Below, one piece after another: positions 24,798-35,800 of a stretch of DNA of 64,000 bases. Numbering within the stretch: the stretch's first letter is position 1; the number at the start of each line of letters is the position of its first letter. Source of the stretch: Agelas oroides (lineage: Eukaryota > Porifera > Demospongiae > Agelasida > Agelasidae); assembly GCA_949130485.1 (NCBI GenBank), contig OX422189.1, positions 1,497,720 to 1,561,719 on the forward strand, in the 5' to 3' direction. The translations under genes and the position numbers were made by a program. The notes under the pieces are model-generated. The model worked only from the letters and a program-made list of their open reading frames with translations. It was not told where the DNA came from and did not search any database.

Positions 24798-26137
24798 ATG
24801 GCACGGCCTTCAGTGTTTGTTGGAATCCTCAGTGTTTGGGTAGTACTTTTAACAACCTTGTCTGCATACATGGTTCTCAGTGGGAAGTATATCCTCGTCA
24901 AAACTGACGAGAAGTTGGACATGGTGGCAGAGAGTATGCTGCAAGAAAGTGATGGAGAGAGACATTCAGAAATTGATAGGCTGTTTCATCTCAAGAGGAG
25001 TCCAAACTTGCACATGGTAGAGAGACATGGTAGTAGCTTAGGTTTGGAGGCAGAACTGGAAAAGATACTTACCATAGATGAATCAAATCCCAGAGCAGCT
25101 TTTGAGCAAGTGGTACTTCTAAGTAGTCTCCTGCCTAAAATTACTAGCATCTCAAGAATGAAGACTCCTTCACCAGAAACATTTCGGAACTACATTGCAC
25201 CCATGGGCCTCCCAGTGGTGTTCACTGACATGTTAGAGGGGCAAATGCTGGGTACATGGACATGGGACTATGTTCGCTCAAAGTGGGGGGACCAAGTTTA
25301 CAGCAATATCCGACAGGGAAATTTCTCCACTAAAACATCAAAATCAGGAAAGCATACTGTCAACCGGGTTTCAGTGAGGCTCAGAGACTTCATAGATGTT
25401 GTGACTGGGAAACGAAAGCCCACTGAGAAGGAAAGAGGGTTGTACATTGCAAAGAAAAGGGTGATTCCTGTGGAGGCTCTAGAGGCCGAGTTCTACTATC
25501 CTCCCTTCTACCCTGGGCCACATAAGAACTGCTACCTTGAACCCACTGGATGGTAATGTAATTCAGAGTATTGACACAATACATTTAGTCTCCTACCAGT
25601 ATAATGGGTTTATATAGAGCACTGCATCACAGGTCAAGTGAGTTTGTAGTTCAGTTCACATGCAGTTTTATAGATAAAGGCTCAGGATGTAGCTACACCA
25701 CACAAAACATAGTCTTTCCTCTTTTCCTTCCGCATCCCTATAGGATGGGCTCCCCTGGAACATTCACACAAGGACACATTGACAGCAAGGATAACTTTGT
25801 TTACCAGATTCTTGGAGAAAAACGATGGACCATCTTCTCCCCTTGGGACTACAAATACCTCTACTACACACAGACCAAAGGATCATTAGAATGGAGTGCT
25901 GTACTGAGCAGCCCAAAAGCACCAGACGTCAAGAAATACCCACTTTTTACAAAGGCAACCCCAATTACGTTCACAATGAAGCAAGGTGAAGTGCTCTACC
26001 TACCAAGGGGCTGGAGTCACTTTGTTGAGAACATCACCCCTGTGCTCATGATCAACACATGGAGATATGGCCCTGCTGCCATCACAGAGTCATGGTCAGA
26101 GAAGAACCGTCAGGAAATCAGGAAATGGTGCTTTTAG
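24798..26137 (+). CDS. Membrane-anchored JmjC/cupin_8 2-oxoglutarate oxygenase-like protein (382 aa)
   Basis: Two exons, 24798-25552 and 25744-26137, join in frame (phase 2) and total 383 codons including TAG. Residues about 7-29 are one hydrophobic segment (FVGILSVWVVLLTTLSAYMV), giving a type II signal anchor and placing the catalytic domain in the ER/Golgi lumen or outside the cell. The C-terminal cupin_8/JmjC fold carries the HxD iron motif (QGHID, H263 and D265) and a distal histidine in GWSHF (H344), so the facial triad looks complete. YQILGEKRWTIFSP is typical of the family. It could be a protein hydroxylase; the substrate is unknown. The long intron-spanning reading frame at 25604 is not coding. 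The start has an acceptable context (AGCCATGG). Confidence 0.85.
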
Positions 26138-27004
26138 GTGTGGGTTTATTAATAAGTGTAGCTAGAACTCACATTGCAGTTTCATCATGTGTTTTGATTT
26201 TATACTCATGATTTTATTTACCAAATAATATTATGTTGTGTCTATATACTCTGTCCCAGTGGACAACCACACACTGAACCCAATTAATATTTGTCAAGAC
26301 TATCAAGCCAGACCATCTCTCACCCTCCAGAAAAGTGAGAGAAGATCTAGCAGATGTCATTAGTTCACAGCTTGTTTATTCTCCCTACCTTAAAACCGCA
26401 CCAATATTATAGTTCATGCATTCTGAAGTGTTAACTGCTAGATGAAAATTGAGCCATAGGTGATCAGCAACTCATGAATACTAACAACATGTGTTCTCTC
26501 ACTTTTCTTCTGGAGCATGAAAGTGTCTAGCCACTGACTGGTCAGATATATACTGACTTCGTTGAGGGTCTGGTGTCAATCACATAACAATGTGCAATCA
26601 CTGAATTACAAACTGTGATTACTGGTCCCTGTTTTTGAGGAGAGAGCCTGGGAACAAGGTTACCACACACCCATGTCTTTGTCTTTGCTGAAGATGTCTA
26701 GTGCAGGCATAATTTCTTTACTTTTTGTCATCAACATCAGCTTTCCAACACCATACTAAATAGCTGCTATGGCAGCTTGCTCCCATTGGCACACCCATTA
26801 TTTTGTAGTTACTCATTTTAGTGACTCATAGGCCTAATCAGGCCCAGAACTTTGTGTCACTCCAATAACATTCATTCATTCATTCATTCATTCATTCATT
26901 CATTCATGGCCCCACCCACTATTGCTCCAGTCACCAATTGTTTCAGAATTATAGCCAAGAAATGAGCTGTTTAACTTATAAACGTGGCATTTACTATCCT
27001 TGCT
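26138..27004. other. Intergenic, microsatellite only
   Basis: No gene seen. It contains a (CATT)n run at about 26869-26907 and isolated ends of the TAGCCTCGT family, for example GCCTGGGAACAAGGTTA near 26648. Confidence 0.6.
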
Positions 27005-27045
27005 TAGCCTTGTCCCCAGGCCCCTCGGGCCTGGGGACGAGGCTA
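27005..27045. mobile_element. 41-bp micro-hairpin insertion with perfect 9-bp TSD
   Basis: The whole insert is two inverted arms (TAGCCTTGTCCCCAGGC and its near-perfect reverse complement) meeting at a seven-base centre. ATCCTTGCT lies directly before (26996-27004) and after (27046-27054). This is the same family as 332-441 and 14974-15072, reduced to terminal repeats alone. Confidence 0.9.
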
Positions 27046-27800
27046 ATCCTTGCTATAAGTGCCCTCTGGTTGTCCATGTGATTTTTCATCATCGTCTTCG
27101 TCAACCGGAAGTTGGCCTGAAACTTCAATGTCTCAAGAATGGTCTATGCATCTATGGTCTATGGGATCACTATCAGACTGGCAGGCATGAAAGCTCTTGC
27201 TATTATCCTGAATATCCTCATTGTGTCTACTGTACCCAAATGGTTCAGAGAAACACCGATTGATGATGATGATTTTCACAATGTAGCCCCTTCAGCGTAG
27301 TTTGCAGATCTACCATGAGCCCTGTGTAGCTGGTTACCAACAAGACAAGAAGGGAACTGTTACAGAAAGAACAGCCTAGTCCAGAGAAAAAAAAGCAAAA
27401 GTACTGCAGAAGAATAGCTACAAAGTAGAGAAGCCAAATATGCTGCGTGTCTTTGCTACTGAGTCTTAATTTAGTAAGAATATCTCTCTTCATTACCCGA
27501 AGGGCTGATTACGAGAAACTACGCTGGTCTCATGCCCATATGCCTACCCAACTCACGTCACGTTCACGCGAAGAGAAAGTAGTCTCGCGGGCCAGACTAA
27601 CCGAAGTTGTTTATTCAGCATAAGAATACGAGAACCCTTATTGCTCTAAATATACGAAACGATTCTTATTTTGTATGATTGTTGTATTAGAAGAAGAGGG
27701 GCATTGTTCAGTGATAGTCGAGGTGATAGTACTAATACCTTATGGCTTATCATCCACGTTCACGCCCCGTGGCCGCTCACAGTTGACGGATCGATAGACA

Positions 27801-29368
27801 ATGGACCGCCAAGGTCGTCGAGGAAGGCGTGGGAAACAAAAGCGTAACAAAGCACCTACTAGGCAGCTGACTAAGCCTGAGGAAGCTATACCGCCGCATC
27901 CAACGGTGGATACTTTTACAATAAGACATTTTAATGACTCTACAGTTAACAAGGATGACGACTTCTATTCCGGTTCCTTTGGTGCCGCTGCTTCCCGTAG
28001 GAAGCCTGCTGATGGGGGTTACGATTATGAATTTGTTAGCAATCCTCTTGATGAGCTGACCTGTTCCATTTGCCTTTCGGTGTTACGTGATCCAAACTTG
28101 ACTAGCTGCTGTGGAAACCACTTTTGCCAGTCGTGTATCTCTCACATCAAAAACAAAAGAAACCAGTGTCCCCTGTGTCAAGAGCCGGACTTCACTGTCA
28201 TGCTTGATAAGTTCTTTGCTCGCAGAGTGAATGAGCTCAAAATCAAATGTCCAAATAGTAGTCAAGGGTGTGAATGGGTAGGTGAGCTTGGAAGGATTGG
28301 AAAGCATCTAGACGTCTCTTGTAGTTTTGTCGAAGTAATATGTGATTACTGTCACAGTGAGGACATCCTACGACACGTTTTGGCTGATCATAAGAAGGTG
28401 TGCCCTGCACGCCCATACAGCTGTGAATATTGTGGCCACAGGGACAAATGGGAGTTCATAACAATGGTACATCATATTAGATGTGAAAAGTACCCAATGG
28501 AATGCCCCAACAAGTGTGGTATTGGAAGAATTCAACGTCAACAGCTTAATAAGCATGTTCATGAAGAGTGTACCCTTGAAGAAATTGGTTGTGAATTTGA
28601 GTACGCTGGCTGTCAAATTCGTCAGCCTCGAACATACATGGCTTTACATCTGAGTGAAAATGTGTCGTCCCATCTAGGTATGGTTGCCTTACACTTCCAA
28701 AAGAAGTTGGTTGAAAAAGATGAAATGATAGATGAGCTAAGAATATGCAATGAAGCACAGAGTAGACAGCTTTCAGTACTAAAAGCAAGTGTTCAGTCAC
28801 AAGAACGGGAAATTTCAGGACTAAGAGCATATATTCAGCCACAGAGGAAACAAATGCAGGAACTGGAAAAAAATGTTGAGTCTCAATCAAGAGAACTCAA
28901 GAAGGTGGAGGATGAAGTTTGTGGTATACAAAGCATCTTCTATTTGCACATCTTCGGGCTCCTTAAGGATATTGCATTGAGAAATCGTGATCTTCAGATG
29001 TCCAGAAGAAATGAAGCGAGTGTGTTAGGTACAGCAGTTGGTGGTGCTGCTATTGGAGGTGCCGCTGGACGTGCAGTGGGACCAGTTGGTGCTATTGTTG
29101 GTGCAGTATTGGGGGATCAATTGGGGCAATAGCAGCTTTTGCTTCCAGTGAGCCTGAAAGTATTGCAAGCGTGCTTTCGAAGATGGACGAAAAGGAGAAG
29201 CAACATATGGCTAGCACAGCAGCCAAAGTTTCACATGAACGCAATCTTGTCGAGCAGCTCCTTTCAAAATCCATTCTTGACAACCCAGCTGAAGCTAGAT
29301 CATTTCTCATGGCAGTACTAAAAAGGTTGAACTTTGAAGTGCATGTGAAGCAGTACAGAAGACGCTAA
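27801..29368 (+). CDS. RING-TRAF zinc finger-coiled coil-glycine zipper protein, paralogue 1 (one frame break)
   Basis: Intronless. The first frame runs 27801-29132 (443 aa). Residues 1-25 are Arg/Lys-rich. A C3HC4 RING spans about 88-126 (CSICL..., SCCGNHFCQSC, CPLC), suggesting E3 ubiquitin ligase activity. TRAF-type zinc fingers cover about 146-280, followed by a coiled coil (280-375), a helical stretch, and a glycine-zipper hydrophobic segment (VGGAAIGGAAGRAVGPVGAI) near 410-440. In paralogue 2 the frame then continues into a conserved helical tail. Here one G is missing in the run at about 29110-29114, so the tail (SKMDEKEKQHMASTAAKV onward) lies in the next frame to 29368. This is either a one-base deletion or a homopolymer error. 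There is no TRAF/MATH domain, so it is not a classical TRAF. Confidence 0.82.
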
Positions 29369-29495
29369 ATGTAACTATGTATTGCCAGTGTATTCAACTT
29401 TAATGCATTTATACATGCAAATAATGTATCCTGTATTCACAAACACGAACCACATCTCCCCAACAAAGATGTAGATGTTAACGTCACCCACTGCA

Positions 29496-29822
29496 TAGTC
29501 TCGTTACCAGCCGGAAACAACCTACGGAAAATCCGTCTGGTAACGTTGGGCTCGATTCTGGGGCTTTTCTACTTACGACGGAGTTATTTGAACGTGCCAA
29601 TCAAATTGTAGCATTTCCAATTACTCGGGCGGCCCACTAGCGCCCTAGCGCTTGTGCGGATGCTAATTGGTGATAATTGAAGCCATGTAGAGGTGAGAAC
29701 GTCCATATATGGTCAGCGCCGGCCGTGTTCAAACCCTGCTGACGTGTGCAAAAGCCCAAGAAAGGCGCCCAATGTTACCAGACGGATTTTCCGTAGGTTG
29801 TTTCCGGCTGGTCACGAGACTA
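29496..29822. mobile_element. 327-bp MITE, TAGTCTCGT family, 9-bp TSD
   Basis: Inverted termini TAGTCTCGTTACCAGCCGG and CCGGCTGGTCACGAGACTA extend into about 50 bp of pairing around ACGGAAAATCCGTCTGGTAA. The 9-bp word CCCACTGCA flanks it at 29487-29495 and 29823-29831. It lies between RING/TRAF paralogues 1 and 2. Close copies occur at 47677-47944 (left end lost) and 47947-48272, just upstream of paralogue 3. MULE-like by TSD length; it has no coding capacity. Confidence 0.92.
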
Positions 29823-29994
29823 CCCACTGCAGGATCTAGGATACATTTCTGCCAATAACAGCACATCACGTGATAAATGTCTACCGCGCGCCGTGTACCC
29901 ATAATATTATCGCGTGCCTCTCTCAATATGCATGATATGATACCCTCCAACGCCTCTGTCGTGTGTCACGGTGTGAGCTGAGCTCGCCGCAAAC

Positions 29995-31693
29995 ATGGAT
30001 CGCCGAGCTCGAGGTAGCCGAGGGAGGAGAGCGCGGGGGAGACGCATATGGAGCCGAGAATCCACTAGGCACCTAACTGAGGCAGCTACACCGCCTCAAC
30101 ATCCTGTGGAAAGATTTACAGTATGGCACTCTAATGTCGCCACATTTGGCGACGACTTCCACGGTGCACGTTCCTTTGATACCGGTGCCTCCATCGATGG
30201 TAATGGGGGTTACGATTATGAATTTGTTAGCGATCCCCCCGATGAACTGAACTGCTCCATTTGCCTTTTAGTGTTACGTCATCCAAGCCTAACCAGCTGC
30301 TGTGGAAACCACTTCTGCCAATCATGCATATCTCGCATCAGAAACGAAGGAATGCCATGCCCTCTGTGCAAAGAACAAGACTACTCAATCATGCTCAATA
30401 AGTCGATAATTCGAAAAGTGAATGAGCTCAAAATCAAATGTCCTAACAGTGGTCGTGGGTGTGAGTGGGTAGGTGAGCTTAGAAGCATTGAAAGACATCT
30501 GGATGTCTCTTGTGGTTTTGTTGAAGTTACTTGTGATTACTGCCAGAGTGAAGACATCCTGCGAAACAGTTTGTCTCATCATAAGAGCACATGCCCTGCA
30601 TGCCCATACAGATGTGAATACTGTGGCTTCAGAGACAAATGGCAGTTAATAATGAGTGTACATCATAGTGAATGTGAAAGGTACCCAGTGGAATGCCCCA
30701 ACAAGTGTGGTGTGGGAAAAATTCAGCGTCTCAAGCTCATTAAACATGTTAGGGCTGATTGTGCTCTTGAAGAAATTGGTTGTAAGTTTGAGTATGCTGG
30801 CTGTCAAATTCGTCAGCCTCGAAAGAATATGACTCTACATCTGAGTGAAAATGTGTCGTCCCATCTAGATATGGTTGTCTCGCACTTACAAAAGAAGCTG
30901 GTTGAAAAAGATGAAATGATAGATGAGCTAAGAATATGCAATGAAGCCCAGAGTAGACAGCTTTCAGCACTAAAAGCAAGTGTTCCGTCACAAGAAAGGG
31001 AAATTTCAGGACTAAGAGAAGAAGTTCAGTCACAGGAAACAAATAGAGGAACTGGAAGCAAATACTGAATCTCATTCAAGAGCACTTGAGGTGAAGGTTG
31101 ATGAAATGATAGACAGGCTAAAGATATGCAATGAGACACAGGGTAGGCAGTTAAAAGCAAGTGTTTGGTCACAAGAAAGGGAAATTTCAGGACTAAAAAA
31201 AGAAGTTCAGTCACAGAAGAAGCAAATGGAGGAACTGAAAGCAAATGTTGAATCTCAGTCGAGAGCACTTGAGAAGGTAGAAGTTGAAGTTGATGATATA
31301 CAAAGCATCTTCTATGAACAAATTTTCCAACTCCTTAAAGATATTGCATTGAGAAACCGTGAACTTGAGATGTCTAAAAGAAATGATGGTGGTGCTACTA
31401 TTGGAGGTACTGCTGGAAGTGCCATGGGACAGGTTGGTGCTATACTTGGGGCACTAGTGGGCTTCGCTTCCACTGAGACTGAAAGTGTTGCAAGTGTGCT
31501 TTCAAAGATGGGCAAAAATGAGAAGCAACGTGTCATTATCACAGCCATCAAAATTGCACGTGAACGTAACCTTGTAGAAGAGCTTCTTACAAAATCCATT
31601 CTTAACAACCCGGCTAAAGCTCGGTCTTTCCTTATGGTTGTACTGAAAAGGTTGAACTTTGAAGTGCATGTGCAATTGTATAGAAGACACTAA
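29995..31693 (+). CDS. RING-TRAF zinc finger-coiled coil-glycine zipper protein, paralogue 2 (one frame break)
   Basis: Same plan as the gene at 27801: Arg-rich start (MDRRARGSRGRRARGRR), RING from C87, TRAF-type zinc fingers, coiled coil. The first frame stops at 31068 (357 aa). Compared with paralogue 1, a dinucleotide AG is missing where CAGAGGAAACAAAT reads CAGGAAACAAAT (about 31035), and the family sequence continues in another frame to TAA at 31693. The downstream part holds an internal duplication of the coiled-coil module (EMIDELRICNEAQSRQL, then EMIDRLKICNETQGRQL), the glycine-rich hydrophobic segment (IGGTAGSAMGQVGAILGAL) and the conserved tail ending near LKRLNFEVHVQLYRRH. It is probably a decaying copy unless the indel is an assembly error. 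A 5' fragment with RING and zinc fingers could still be made. Confidence 0.78.
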
Positions 31694-32807
31694 ATATAAC
31701 TATGTTGCTTTGATACATTCATACATGCACATCATGCATCCTATATTCATGACAGACACACTGTGTCTTTGTGTAAATGTTCCAGAGGAGGCAAAGGGTG
31801 AGGAGGAATGAGAGAGTTATGTTGTGGTGGTACAGCCAGTACAGTACAGGGAACATATGCCGAACACATTCTCCTGAACAGATATCACTATAGGATCAGC
31901 CAAAATGTATGTCATGCTCCCTGGGGAATACTTATCACGTACAGTGACACACTGCATGTAGTGTGCTGTGTCACAGGCCAAGCACATTTGCTTATAGCCC
32001 TCAGGGAGGGAAAATCTCACAGTTAGACCCCAGGTCTGTTGTATAAGCAAAACTATACTAGGTGGGAGTATAGTGCATGCAAATATAGCCTCATTCCCAT
32101 CCAGGACTCGCCATGCAGTTTTTAACTCATTGGTTTGCATTCACAATATAGTACATGGAAGCAGAAGACCTGTTCTAGCAACCTAGTTGAAGAAATGTTA
32201 GTGTACCACGACCTATGGCTAGTTTCCCCACACTGTTTCTGAAACATACTGGAACCTACGCCCTACGTATACCTTGCTTCAAAAACACACTTCCTGTTTG
32301 GGCTAGCTATTATATTATATGCTCTTCTCCATCTACTAGTGTATTATTGTGAAGCAAACTGAGGAGTAAAAACGGGGGAGCCTGCGAACAAGGCTGGTGG
32401 AAATATATTAGCTGATTTCTCTATAGAGTGTCCTCTGACAAAACAAATTGCAATCCTCCTTCACAAATCTGCATAGCAATAACTTACTACCTTACTATGT
32501 GAGGGCATGCAGTGATCCCTCTGTTTAGTTCCAAAACATGTAAATCATGCCATTTTCTGGCATAATTATATCACTCCCAGTTGCAAGAATTCACTGACCC
32601 AGCAACAAAAATTAGCTAGAAAGTCACTGCATATAGATAGTGGAGTGGAGTCCCACTCCACTATCTATGGTACAAATGTGCGGTTCGGGATGGAACTAGG
32701 GGGCTAACACATCTCTCAGAGAAACACCCACGCGTGATAATTAACGTGTACCCCGGGGCGGGGGGCACCGGCACCCAGGCCGGCCCCGGGACCGGCTGGT
32801 AGTCGCT
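31694..32807. other. Intergenic, no gene seen
   Basis: Downstream flank of paralogue 2. It contains a short perfect palindrome at about 32635-32669 (ATAGTGGAGTGGA, then its complement) and isolated TAGCCTCAT/GCGAACAAGGCT ends near 32091 and 32380. From 32740 the base composition becomes strongly GC-rich. Confidence 0.5.
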
Positions 32808-33826
32808 AAGTTGACCCGGTGTAAGCGCGATATGGGGACCCCCGTGATATGGGGACCCCCGTCCCCATATCCCTAGTGATATGGGGACCCCCCCAGCCCC
32901 ATTTCGCTAGTGATATAGGGACCCCTTCAGCGTTTTGGGGACCCCGGAAGACACGGACCTACCTGTTCGTAGACATCGGGCGCTAGATCTTGACGATCAT
33001 TGATCAGAAGGGTACGCCATCAGTGATAATTATAAAACGAGAAGCAGAGCACAACAACACCTAAAGTTGTTAGCATCTTTATTATATTAGTTAAATACTT
33101 GTAATATGGGTGCATCTTTTATTAGCTTACTGCTACTGTTGTACCCTTTGCATATTGCATAAATTTATTAGAGAAAAAAAAAAAAAAAAAAAAAAAGATA
33201 TACCCATCTCATGCTGATAAACTGCATATTTTTACTCTTGCATATATACGACTTGTTAATTTGTTCTTATAACGTCTTTTCCAATTGCGTATAGAACACA
33301 AACCATAGGGGTCCCTAAATCACTGAAGGATCCCCATATCACCAGAGTTCTGGGGACCGGGGATCCCAGATCCCTAGTGATATGGGCCCCCCCCGTCCCC
33401 ATATCACTAGGGATATGGGGACCGGGGTCCCCAAATTGGGGGGTCCCCATTTCACGCAGACACCGGTACCCAACTCCATGTGGTGACGTCAGAGGTTCAA
33501 CGGTTAATTTGCACTGGCTCCTTACGCATGCGCTCAACTGCATGCGCTCAACTACATGCTACAGAAAGTGATACTTAGTGCGCTGGTGTCTGTTGTGGCT
33601 TGTTGGCTTAGGCTAAATGGTTCAGGGTTAATTAAGGTTAGGGTTAGGGTTAGGGCTGGGGCCAGGGAATGCACTAGCTGTACTTTTTTTTCCCTCTGGT
33701 TTATAAGTGTGGTGGTGAACACCTTTCGTTGGCTCGGTATACAGCCTCCGTAAGTGCGCGCGACGGGTTACTTATGGATATTCAATAGATGACATAACCG
33801 CATGGAGTTGGGTACCGGGTCAACTT
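32808..33826. mobile_element. GC-rich palindrome-cluster element with 13-bp inverted ends (unclassified)
   Basis: Starts AAGTTGACCCGGT and ends with the exact reverse complement. Two clusters (about 32830-32950 and 33300-33450) are built from the word GATATGGGGACCCC and its inverse, often as CCCATATCNCTAGTGATATGG palindromes. A T/A-rich centre with a poly-A run (33176-33197) lies between them. At the right end a second inverted pair (GGTACCCAACTCCATG at 33465-33480, and its complement at 33801-33816) encloses a telomere-like tract. There is no coding capacity. No clear direct target duplication was found, so the boundaries are inferred from the inverted ends. Confidence 0.5.
33636..33655 (+). 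repeat. Interstitial telomere-like (TTAGGG) tract
   Basis: GGTTAGGGTTAGGGTTAGGG, about three units of the animal telomere repeat, sits inside an inverted-repeat-bounded segment at 33465-33816. Confidence 0.85.
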
Positions 33827-33929
33827 TAGCCTCGTCCCCAGGCCCCACCCAAAACTCGGGAAAGGGGCCTGGTGTTACTTGCAAAAATTCCCGTATGTGC
33901 TGTGTCAGCAGTCTTCGTTTGGAGTAGAG

Positions 33930-35780
33930 GAATCACGTTCGTCCATTACCAATTACCCTCATCCCAAACATAGCCCTTACACCAAATAAATACTTGGGAG
34001 CCTGGCTCAGCACAAATCCTTCCACTGCGGGCAAAGATCTCGCAAACAATTTTCATCCATGCTTCGAAACATTAACGATCGACCCATCCGAGGTGAATAC
34101 AAACTTTGGATTTACCGTAATTACCTTCTACCCTCTCTCCAATTCTACCTCGCAGTCAACCAAATATCTAAATCCAAGCTATTGTCTCTTCAAGCCCAGG
34201 CCAACAAATATCTGAAGAGGTGGCTGTCACTCTCAAATTCTACCACCCTGGCTATCCTGTTCCACCCGGAACTTCTAGACGTAACCCCTCTCACTGAAGT
34301 GGAGCAAAAGTCCAAGATCTCTTTCCTCACTTCTCTCATGTCCAGCCCTGACCCTCTTATTCAGGAACTCGTCGTCAAAAACGAAGACAGTATATTCCCT
34401 GCTCAATCTATGCCCAGCCTTTTCCAGTCTGTGGTGACAAGAGTTAAATCTGCTTTGGAAACTTCACAACAGATCCCAGCCAAGACCCTGAAAAAGCAGC
34501 TATTCTCCAGTCTGAAAGTCTCTCGTGAGGGTGAGTTCACCTCACACTTGGAAGGCCTAGAAGTGCAATCTAAGCTCCTTGATTCTATCGACCTCGAATC
34601 CTCCTCTAAGATCTGGAAAAGGATAATGCATGGCCTCCCAGCCAGGCAGATGTCCTTTATTCTCCGGGCTGCTACGGACACACTCCCAACTCCTCTAAAT
34701 CTTGCCCGCTGGAGAATTCAAGTTGACCCAAAATGCCCTCTGTGTGGCAATCCCCGCCCTACCACTGCGCATGTTTTAAATGGATGCCAACGAGCTTTGG
34801 AGCAGGGTAGATTCTCCTGGAGACATGACTGCATCCTGGCCTGTATAGCAGCAACGCAGGAAGCCCTTCACTCTTCTAACCACCACTTTCTAGATCTGCC
34901 GGGGAAGCTAGCCTCTGAAAATCCTCCTTCTACAATTCCCAACAACCTCTGCTATACCACCCTGAAGCCTGACATAGTGATACTAACAGATTCTCAATTG
35001 CGTGTGGTTGAACTTACAGTGCATAGGCGTAGGAAGCAAATTTGAAGTGCAGAGGCCATGCTGTGTCGCGCGAAGCGCTGCTAAGAGAATGGAAATTTAT
35101 TTCGCCGCGCGTAGCGCGGCGGCGAATTTTTTTAAGTGTGCACCTTTAGACTGCAAAATAAAGCCATTTTTCAACGGTGTATAATAATCTAGCCTCGTTC
35201 TCAGACCTTACCATCCCTCCAGTACAATAATCAATATTCAATTTATGTGGAAAACCTGACCCAGGAGACCGCCCAGCTAGCTTTCGTCGCTTGTAGTACA
35301 TGTAGTCTCTTTGAAAATCTGCCGATTAGCTTCGTATGCCGAGCCATCTCACTGCCAAGATTTCGATCATCTTATAGTGTACTTTAATCGGAAATGTACG
35401 CATGTAACTGCATACGAGACTGATGCAATAAAGACGCTGCAGCAGTCGCTGCTTGACCTTAGCCTCGCTCCCAGAGAACGAGGCTAGCTTGCATGAGCTA
35501 ACTTATAGCATGCAGGTTATGAATATTAATTTACGGCCAAAAAAGTGTAGCGGCCAAAGCCGCTACGGTTCCTACGCCACTGCAGTGCCAATGAACTCAC
35601 TTCCCAATATTCTCGCAGCTAAGGAGCGAAAACAGCAAAAGCAGCCCTATAATAGCCTATTCAGTGATATCCTAGCTGCTGGGAAGCTCTCAAGCATCAC
35701 ATATTCTACCTTAGAAATTGGATCGTTGGGCCATTACCTCCCAACAGTAGTGATTCCGGAAGTTCAGTATTCATACATAA
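33930..35780 (+). mobile_element. R2/NeSL-like LINE fragment (3' part of RT and restriction-like endonuclease), split by an insertion
   Basis: Coding begins near 33960 (NKYLGAWLST), shifts frame by one base near 34055, and continues from 34059 to about 35022. LWIYRNYLLPSLQFYL is the post-RT helix region; CPLCGNPRPTTAHVLNGC is a CCHC knuckle; KPDIVILTDSQLRVVELTV is the start of the restriction-like endonuclease of R2-type LINEs. A 560-bp element (35023-35582) interrupts the frame directly after ELTV. The endonuclease resumes at 35589 with MNSLPNILAAKERK and runs on to LEIGSLGHYLP at about 35740, after which similarity is lost. It is 5'-truncated, 3'-truncated and dead. Confidence 0.75.
35023..35582. 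mobile_element. 560-bp non-autonomous element inserted in the LINE
   Basis: The ends share the inverted word GGCGTAGGAA, and CAGTGC occurs on both sides (35017-35022 and 35583-35588) as a probable 6-bp target duplication. Removing the insert restores the LINE endonuclease frame (VVELTV, then PMNSL), which fixes the borders well. It contains internal palindromes (CGCCGCGCGTAGCGCGGCG near 35103, and a TAGCGGC/GCCGCTA pair near 35550). No coding capacity; superfamily not resolved. Confidence 0.72.
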
Positions 35781-35800
35781 TTTCCGCTGGTAAAATTTAA

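Noticed and set aside
25604-25743. Open frame leading into JmjC exon 2
   Set aside because: It reads intron sequence; the acceptor at 25741-25743 joins in phase with exon 1.
35453-35800. Separate small gene
   Set aside because: From 35589 it is the continuation of the LINE endonuclease; its first part is transposon sequence.
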